This document shows positions 7,328-10,825 of a DNA stretch of 10,825 nucleotides, in pieces. The position numbers and the translations under genes are program-made. The stretch lies in NCBI GenBank assembly GCA_910586435.1, contig CAJUGT010000131.1, positions 1-10,825 on the forward strand, read 5' to 3'. Numbering within the stretch: position 1 is the first letter of the stretch; each line of letters begins with the position of its first letter. A model generated the notes under the pieces. The model was not told where the DNA came from. It was given only the letters and a program-made list of their open reading frames with translations, and searched no databases. The stretch is from an uncultured Acetatifactor sp. (GTDB taxonomy: Bacteria; Bacillota; Clostridia; Lachnospirales; Lachnospiraceae).

Positions 7328-8038
7328 TTATATATTATCTGTGCCCACAGAAACTTTTGTTCCCTTAAAACTGCCTTTCACAGTGTTTACGATACTGTTC
7401 TCCTCATTTAATCCAAACACCCACAAGGGCATCCTGTTATCCCTGGCCATAATAGAAGCTGTCATATCCACCACTTGCAGATTTTGGGCTATGACTTCAT
7501 CAATGGTTATCTCATCGTATTTTTTCGCAGCCGGATTCTGATTAGGGTCATCATCATACACGCCATCTATGGATTTCGCCAGCAGAATCACATCCGCTTC
7601 CACTTCAACAGCTCGCAGCACCACCCCGGTATCTGTTGAAAAATACGGATGCCCCGTGCCGCCGGCAAAAAATACAACCTGCCCTTTCAAAAAGCACTCA
7701 ACCGCCCTGTCCTTGGAGAAAAGTTCCGTGAAAGCCCCGCATACAAATGGTGTCAATATAGTGGTTCCCATTCCTGATGAGCGAAAAATTTCAGAGACAT
7801 AAATACAATTCATCACCGTAGCCAGCATTCCTATCTGATCCGCTTTTGTACGGTCTATATTTTTGCTGGTTCTTCCTCTCCAGAAATTTCCGCCCCCTAT
7901 AACAATGCCCACCTGAATCCCATCCTCCACAAGCTCCTTTACCTGCGCTGCTACTTTTCTGACCGTTTCCTCATCAAATCCAGTCTTTTTCTCGCCGGCA
8001 AGCGCTTCTCCGCTTAATTTTAATAGTATTCTGCGCAT
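7328..8038 (-). CDS. pyrH: UMP kinase (uridylate kinase)
   Basis: This is a 236-residue amino-acid-kinase-family enzyme that phosphorylates UMP to UDP with ATP in pyrimidine nucleotide synthesis; bacterial forms are hexamers regulated by GTP and UTP. Motifs are KLSGEALAG at the N-terminus, VIGGGNFWRG, DQIGMLATVMNC, FFAGGTGHPYFSTDT, LLAKSIDGVYDDDP, and VVDMTASIMARDN. I chose the ATG at 8038 (MRRILLKLSGEA), preceded by GTGAGG 7 bases upstream. The frame stays open 20 codons further, to 8098, but that part is not conserved-looking. The deacetylase stop is 84 bases upstream, and I could not identify a promoter in that gap. Confidence 0.97.
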   Translation of the reverse strand: MRRILLKLSGEALAGEKKTGFDEETVRKVAAQVKELVEDGIQVGIVIGGGNFWRGRTSKNIDRTKADQIGMLATVMNCIYVSEIFRSSGMGTTILTPFVCGAFTELFSKDRAVECFLKGQVVFFAGGTGHPYFSTDTGVVLRAVEVEADVILLAKSIDGVYDDDPNQNPAAKKYDEITIDEVIAQNLQVVDMTASIMARDNRMPLWVFGLNEENSIVNTVKGSFKGTKVSVGTDNI

Positions 8039-8122
8039 TTTCTGCCTCACCCTTTCCTGCCCCCTCCGCTGCTGAAACTCAAACGGCTTCCCGGGCAATT
8101 TATCCGTCCCATAAAAGTACCT

Positions 8123-9112
8123 TTACGCATCCTTCCATTTGATATGCTGAATCAGTTCTGTCTCCTCCGTAATCGGCAGGATTACAGTATCCTCCATAGC
8201 CTGAATTGTTTCAATAATCAAGGGTAACGCCTCCAAGGTGGTGGTTTTCAGTTTAGTATCATGCATCAAAATCACCGCCGTGCCATATTTACGGATATTC
8301 TTCGTACAATTTTCCACCAGAGTCTCAACCGGAAGCACTACACTGCCCCCGTCTCCGGAAGATATATTCCAGTCAAAAAAACGCACTCCCTGCCCTTCCA
8401 GATATTCCGCCAGTTCCGCCATGTCAACACCACGACTCTTCACCGTATTGGAACTTCCTCCCGGAAACCTGTATAAAGTACATTCTTCTCCTGTAATATC
8501 ATAAAGATATTGTCTCTGCTGGGTAAAATCCTCCGCAAAACTTTCTAAAGAAGAATAGAGTTCTCCATATTTATGGGTACCGGAATGCATCCCCAGAGTA
8601 TGTCCTTCTTCCAGGATTTGGTTCAGTACCTCCTTATTGGCCTCTCCCTCTTTGCCGACAACAAAAAATGTTGCCTTTATCCCATATTGTTCCAAAACCG
8701 CAAGAATATCCTCTGTATGACTGCTGGGGCCATCATCAAAGGTCAGATAAACTTTGTGCGCAGCCGTGACCTGAGAAATTGTCTGCTGTACCCCGCCTGT
8801 CTCTTCTCCTCTTACGGCTTCCTGCCCCTCTGATTGCCTGTTGTCTTCGGAATTCTCTTTTCTTCCCGCCGCTCGAAGTTCTTCCGACAGATGCGCTATC
8901 TGCATCTTCTGATCCTCTACCACCCGGCTTAACATCCCCAGCTGCGCTGTCAGATTAGCTATGGTTCCATCTAAACTTCGCAGCCTGACAATCAAAACCG
9001 CACAAAGTGTCACCAGCATAACAATGGTTATCACCAACATCCGCATATAAGCTTGCCGCAATCGGCGCACACTCTTCTGTCTTCCTGGCTTCTGCCTGAT
9101 TTCATCCGCCAT
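8123..9112 (-). CDS. Membrane-anchored NodB-type polysaccharide deacetylase
   Basis: This is a 329-residue metal-dependent N-deacetylase, probably acting outside the membrane on peptidoglycan or another N-acetylated glycan (PgdA/PdaA-like). After a basic N-terminus comes one transmembrane segment (about 25-42), a predicted coiled coil (about 46-82), a polar linker to about 118, and the NodB domain. All five catalytic motifs are present: TFDDGPS (124-130, base Asp126 and metal Asp127), HSGTH (176-180), RFPGG (215-219), DWN (247-249) and LMHD (282-285, His284). Activity is therefore expected. The ATG at 9112 gives a short basic tail before the anchor; its ribosome binding site is weak (GGATGGG is close to the ATG). 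It lies directly upstream of pyrH on the same strand and may be read through into it. The real substrate is unknown. Confidence 0.92.
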   Translation of the reverse strand: MADEIRQKPGRQKSVRRLRQAYMRMLVITIVMLVTLCAVLIVRLRSLDGTIANLTAQLGMLSRVVEDQKMQIAHLSEELRAAGRKENSEDNRQSEGQEAVRGEETGGVQQTISQVTAAHKVYLTFDDGPSSHTEDILAVLEQYGIKATFFVVGKEGEANKEVLNQILEEGHTLGMHSGTHKYGELYSSLESFAEDFTQQRQYLYDITGEECTLYRFPGGSSNTVKSRGVDMAELAEYLEGQGVRFFDWNISSGDGGSVVLPVETLVENCTKNIRKYGTAVILMHDTKLKTTTLEALPLIIETIQAMEDTVILPITEETELIQHIKWKDA

Positions 9113-9145
9113 GTCCCATCCAAACCTTTTAACACTTTCAAAAGT

Positions 9146-9151
9146 AGTATA
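9146..9151 (-). promoter_or_regulatory. Possible -10 box for the deacetylase
   Basis: TATACT on the minus strand lies about 34 bases upstream of the deacetylase ATG. It is downstream of the terminator of the preceding gene, where a new promoter is expected. No good -35 box is present at 16-18 bases, so this is a weak call. Confidence 0.35.
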
Positions 9152-9179
9152 GCATATTCCTCTTTTCAGGGAAAGCTAA

Positions 9180-9211
9180 AAATGAAAAAAGGACATGAAT
9201 TATGTCCTTTT
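9180..9211 (-). terminator. Intrinsic terminator after the FeoB-associated protein gene
   Basis: AAAAGGACAT (9187-9196) pairs perfectly with ATGTCCTTTT (9202-9211) around a 5-base loop, two bases past the stop codon. On the minus strand the stem runs into TTTTTTCATTTTT. It ends the small iron-related transcript and separates it from the deacetylase. Confidence 0.85.
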
Positions 9212-9213
9212 CT

Positions 9214-9372
9214 CTATTTATTTTCTAAATTACAGCTATTATGACCACCACATGCCGAACAGCCCGAACACCCCGGACAACCTCCTCCCTGTTGCCTGGA
9301 CTTGCGCAGCCTGCTTCGCAAAATAAAAAATACCACAATCGCCAAAATCCCAAGAATAAAAAAATCTGCCAT
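9214..9372 (-). CDS. FeoB-associated Cys-rich membrane protein
   Basis: This is a 52-residue protein with one membrane helix (about 4-18, FFILGILAIVVFFIL), a basic stretch RSRLRKSRQQ, and a tail with Cys at 32, 35, 38, 41 and 47 in a CPGCSGCSACGG pattern. This layout matches the FeoB-associated Cys-rich membrane protein family, which usually accompanies ferrous iron transporter FeoB. Its biochemical role is not settled; iron handling at the inner face of the membrane is the common guess. No feoA or feoB lies in the window, so it is an orphan here. The frame is open 17 codons upstream, but that part covers the Fur-box-like site and the AGGAGG site. I therefore chose the ATG at 9372, despite a long 13-base spacing from GGAGG. 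Confidence 0.8.
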   Translation of the reverse strand: MADFFILGILAIVVFFILRSRLRKSRQQGGGCPGCSGCSACGGHNSCNLENK

Positions 9373-9407
9373 ATAGACTTTGATACCTCCTGACTTGTTC
9401 GCTATAC

Positions 9408-9422
9408 TGAGAGTCATTCTCA
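9408..9422. promoter_or_regulatory. Fur-box-like operator
   Basis: TGAGAGT-C-ATTCTCA is a 7-1-7 inverted repeat with six of seven paired positions. It resembles the Fur consensus TGATAAT-N-ATTATCA in layout. It overlaps the predicted start site of the promoter at 9428-9456, so a bound repressor would block transcription. The downstream gene belongs to an iron-linked family, which supports iron-dependent repression by a Fur-type regulator. Confidence 0.6.
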
Positions 9423-9427
9423 TTTAT

Positions 9428-9456
9428 AATTTAACTCCATTTTAACGATTTGTCAA
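9428..9456 (-). promoter_or_regulatory. Promoter of the FeoB-associated protein gene
   Basis: On the minus strand a perfect TTGACA (9451-9456) is followed after 17 bases by TAAATT (9428-9433). The -35 box lies inside the last codons of the nuclease-like gene and the -10 box just past its stop. The expected start site near 9421 falls in the Fur-box-like palindrome. Confidence 0.6.
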
Positions 9457-10455
9457 GACGCACTGTGAAAACTGCATATCCATATACCTCTGGGCCTCTT
9501 CCTCTTCAAGAGAATATTCTTCCATAATGGCCTTCTTTATCTGTCCATGGCTGAATTTAAATCCTCGCAAGACACTCACTGTCCCAAGAATTCCCTGCGC
9601 CAAGCCGTGTTCCAACCCTTGCTCCAGGCCTTGTTCCAGACCTCGTTCCAGACCTTGCTCTAAGCCTTGTTCCAGACCTTGTTCTAAACCCTGTTCCAGT
9701 CCCTTCCGCATGGCCCGTTCCATACACTCATTTTCCCTCTTCACCAATGCTGGTTCCAATATTGGTTTGAGCAATTCCAACAAATCCTCACTCATACTCT
9801 CATCTCCCTTCAATTCCTCAACCAATTGTCCGTTTGCCCGCACACTGACTTCCAAGACCGCATCCGCAAATTCTTTATCTGATTTTTCCTCCAGCCGCTG
9901 CATACTTTCCCAAAGCATACGCATATCCTGCTTCTTCAACCTGTGGGATAACGCTCTTAGCCATATATGGGACGCAGGTTCCAGTTCCTTAGTGACAATA
10001 ATCTGTGTTGGAAAGACCACATTTCCCTCCACATAATAGATTCCTTGACACGGAGTCCATATCCGATAACCATGCTCCTGAAAATATTTGAATAATCCCA
10101 GGGGCTTCGTCTCCCGCACAAGAGTTATCGTCACATCCTCTTCCTTTATGGCATCCACTGTTTTTCCATAAGATTTATACAGACAGGCATATGCCTCTAC
10201 TTTATAAAAAACATCAATATCCAATTGTTCCGCCGGATTTTTATATTCAATAATATTATGTCCTTTGAAGATACTTCCTATTTCATTGTCCAGGGATACA
10301 TGTGCGTTTTTCTTTATAATCAGCAAATCAATTTCCAATGGTTTTACATTCAGGTTATACTCCTTCTCAAATCTCAATACATCTCTGCTCTTGGACAGTT
10401 CAAGATTCATTGCTGCCACAAAACCAGGGTGCCATTGTATGGGTCCATCTGCCAT
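9442..10455 (-). CDS. PD-(D/E)XK nuclease-like protein with GLEQ-repeat tail
   Basis: This 337-residue protein is probably related to the Rpn/PD-(D/E)XK-type putative transposase or nuclease group that is abundant in Lachnospiraceae. The N-terminal domain has EIDLLII (Asp43) and NIIEYKNP (Glu70, Lys72), which fit the D...E-x-K core. Glu19 is a candidate additional acidic residue. DVFYKVEAYACLYKSYG follows. The middle is helical without a recognised domain. Residues about 255-290 are nine GLxx repeats, then a short helical tail rich in Glu. The ATG at 10455 follows AAGGAAGG and a good promoter. A start at 10527 would place that promoter inside the coding region, so I reject it. Homologues are often annotated inconsistently. 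Nuclease or recombination activity is inferred, not shown; a DNA-linked role unrelated to mobility is also possible. Confidence 0.65.
   Translation of the reverse strand: MADGPIQWHPGFVAAMNLELSKSRDVLRFEKEYNLNVKPLEIDLLIIKKNAHVSLDNEIGSIFKGHNIIEYKNPAEQLDIDVFYKVEAYACLYKSYGKTVDAIKEEDVTITLVRETKPLGLFKYFQEHGYRIWTPCQGIYYVEGNVVFPTQIIVTKELEPASHIWLRALSHRLKKQDMRMLWESMQRLEEKSDKEFADAVLEVSVRANGQLVEELKGDESMSEDLLELLKPILEPALVKRENECMERAMRKGLEQGLEQGLEQGLEQGLERGLEQGLEQGLEHGLAQGILGTVSVLRGFKFSHGQIKKAIMEEYSLEEEEAQRYMDMQFSQCVLTNR
9595..9702 (-). repeat. Nine 12-bp tandem repeats encoding GLEQ units
   Basis: The 108-bp array is exactly nine 12-base units, read on the minus strand as GLEQ x4, GLER, GLEQ x2, GLEH and GLAQ. 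The codons vary between units (Leu as CTG, TTA or TTG; Gly as GGA, GGT, GGC or GGG), so the array has diverged and is not freshly expanded. A heptad-free, four-residue repeat of this kind probably forms a continuous polar helix. Confidence 0.9.
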
Positions 10456-10475
10456 ATGACCTTCCTTTCCGCATA

Positions 10476-10505
10476 AGTATATATGTTTAACACAATAATG
10501 GTCAA
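10476..10505 (-). promoter_or_regulatory. Promoter of the PD-(D/E)XK-like gene
   Basis: TTGACC (10500-10505) and TATACT (10476-10481) on the minus strand are 18 bases apart, each one base off consensus. The start site is expected near 10469, giving a very short leader of about 14 bases that still contains AAGGAAGG. This supports the ATG at 10455 as the true start. Confidence 0.6.
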
Positions 10506-10532
10506 AGACAGACATTTTCTCTTTCACAATTC

Positions 10533-10697
10533 TGTGTCAACATTATACCATGATTCCGTGCGCTTCAGCGCACATGGAATCAAAAGTTGACACAATGCCC
10601 TTCTGTGTCAACATTATACCATGATTTCGTGCGCTTCAGCGCACATGGAATCAAAAGTTGACACAATGCCCTTTTGTGTCAACATTATAGCATAATT
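10533..10697. repeat. Tandem 71-bp palindromic repeat, two copies plus a fragment
   Basis: Copy 1 is 10533-10603, copy 2 is 10604-10674 (two base differences), and a fragment of about 22 bases starts at 10675. Each full copy has outer 9-bp inverted arms TGTGTCAAC and GTTGACACA, 62 bases end to end. Inside is a hairpin with stems GATTCC/GGAATC and GTGCGC/GCGCAC around TTCA. A 9-base linker, ATGCCCTTC or ATGCCCTTT, joins copies. Every copy and the fragment carry TATAAT on the minus strand (10542-10547, 10613-10618, 10684-10689). The sequence just left of copy 1 (CACAATTC) looks like the end of an older copy that lost GCCC. No transposase is nearby. It could be a MITE-like or REP-like intergenic element, or a regulator-binding array. 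Confidence 0.85.
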
Positions 10698-10739
10698 TTT
10701 TTCTCAATGAAAGTAAAACGTTATAACAGGGGAGGAGAA

Positions 10740-10825
10740 ATGGGCGAGGCAGCGAAAGGGGCGGGGGGCAGCGAAAGGGACGGCGTCCGGGGCATGGGGG
10801 GTTACGTTCGGCTCGGGCAACGCCT
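10740..10825 (+). CDS. Possible 5' end of a GC-rich plus-strand gene, cut by window
   Basis: An ATG at 10740 follows GGGGAGGAG with 4 bases of spacing after GGAGG. It opens a frame of 28 codons, without a stop, to the window end (beginning MGEAAKGAGGSERDGVRG). Composition is 73% GC and very G-rich, unlike the rest of the window. Two 17-bp near-identical blocks lie 19 bases apart, which is out of frame with each other; this weakens the coding case. No family is recognisable from so short a piece. Confidence 0.35.
   Translation, partial: MGEAAKGAGGSERDGVRGMGGYVRLGQR
10748..10783 (+). repeat. 17-bp direct repeat in the GC-rich right edge
   Basis: GGCAGCGAAAGGGGCGG (10748-10764) recurs with one change at 10767-10783. 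The period is 19 bases. The repeat sits just after the possible start codon at 10740, inside the G-rich block, and may be the first units of a longer array beyond the window. Confidence 0.7.

Noticed and set aside
9527..10036. Plus-strand 169-codon frame with SRPCSKPCSRPCS repeats
   Set aside because: It is the antisense reading of the GLEQ repeat array and the nuclease-like gene; the repeat keeps several frames open.
10456..10527. 24-residue N-terminal extension of the nuclease-like protein
   Set aside because: A good promoter and the AAGGAAGG site fall inside it, so translation should begin at 10455.
10533..10697. CRISPR array
   Set aside because: The repeated unit is 62 bases with a constant 9-base linker, there are only two full copies, there are no variable spacers and no cas genes.

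Overview
The window looks like a chromosomal segment from a Gram-positive clostridial genome, most likely a Lachnospiraceae member. The support is moderate GC, strong AGGAGG-type ribosome binding sites, the gene order pyrH-frr-uppS-cdsA-dxr-rseP, a small FeoB-associated Cys-rich membrane protein, and a PD-(D/E)XK-like protein with a GLEQ-repeat tail of a type I associate with this family. Every confident gene is on the minus strand, so the window is read from right to left. Only the last ~85 bases hold a possible plus-strand start.

Right edge (10456-10825): a GC- and G-rich stretch (73% GC over the last 85 bases) carries a possible plus-strand CDS cut by the window end. Next to it are two 71-bp tandem copies, plus a fragment, of a palindromic repeat that carries a TATAAT box in every copy. 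From about 10505 leftward, a good promoter drives the PD-(D/E)XK nuclease-like protein. After it come a TTGACA promoter, a Fur-box-like 7-1-7 palindrome and the 52-residue FeoB-associated Cys-rich protein, ending in a clear rho-independent terminator.

Middle (2816-9112): a membrane-anchored NodB-type polysaccharide deacetylase is followed by a tightly packed housekeeping block: UMP kinase, ribosome recycling factor, undecaprenyl diphosphate synthase, CDP-diglyceride synthase, DXP reductoisomerase and site-2 protease RseP. Together these cover pyrimidine nucleotide supply, ribosome recycling, the MEP isoprenoid pathway entry, the lipid carrier for wall synthesis, phospholipid precursor synthesis and regulated membrane proteolysis. 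A peptidoglycan or polysaccharide deacetylase just upstream fits the envelope theme. Genes often found at either end of this block (rpsB/tsf upstream, ispG/polC downstream) are not present here.

Left part (1-2431): after a 384-bp gene-free stretch with several inverted repeats comes a two-gene unit. The first gene is a PP2C-fold protein that has lost its metal-binding Asp residues (a probable pseudophosphatase). The second is a soluble Hanks-type Ser/Thr kinase with all its catalytic residues. Below it a separate promoter drives a transaldolase of the fructose-6-phosphate aldolase type, which runs off the left edge.

The most interesting points are the pseudophosphatase-kinase pair, the promoter-bearing palindromic tandem repeat, the Fur-box-controlled orphan FeoB-associated protein, and the GC-rich G-run block at the right edge.
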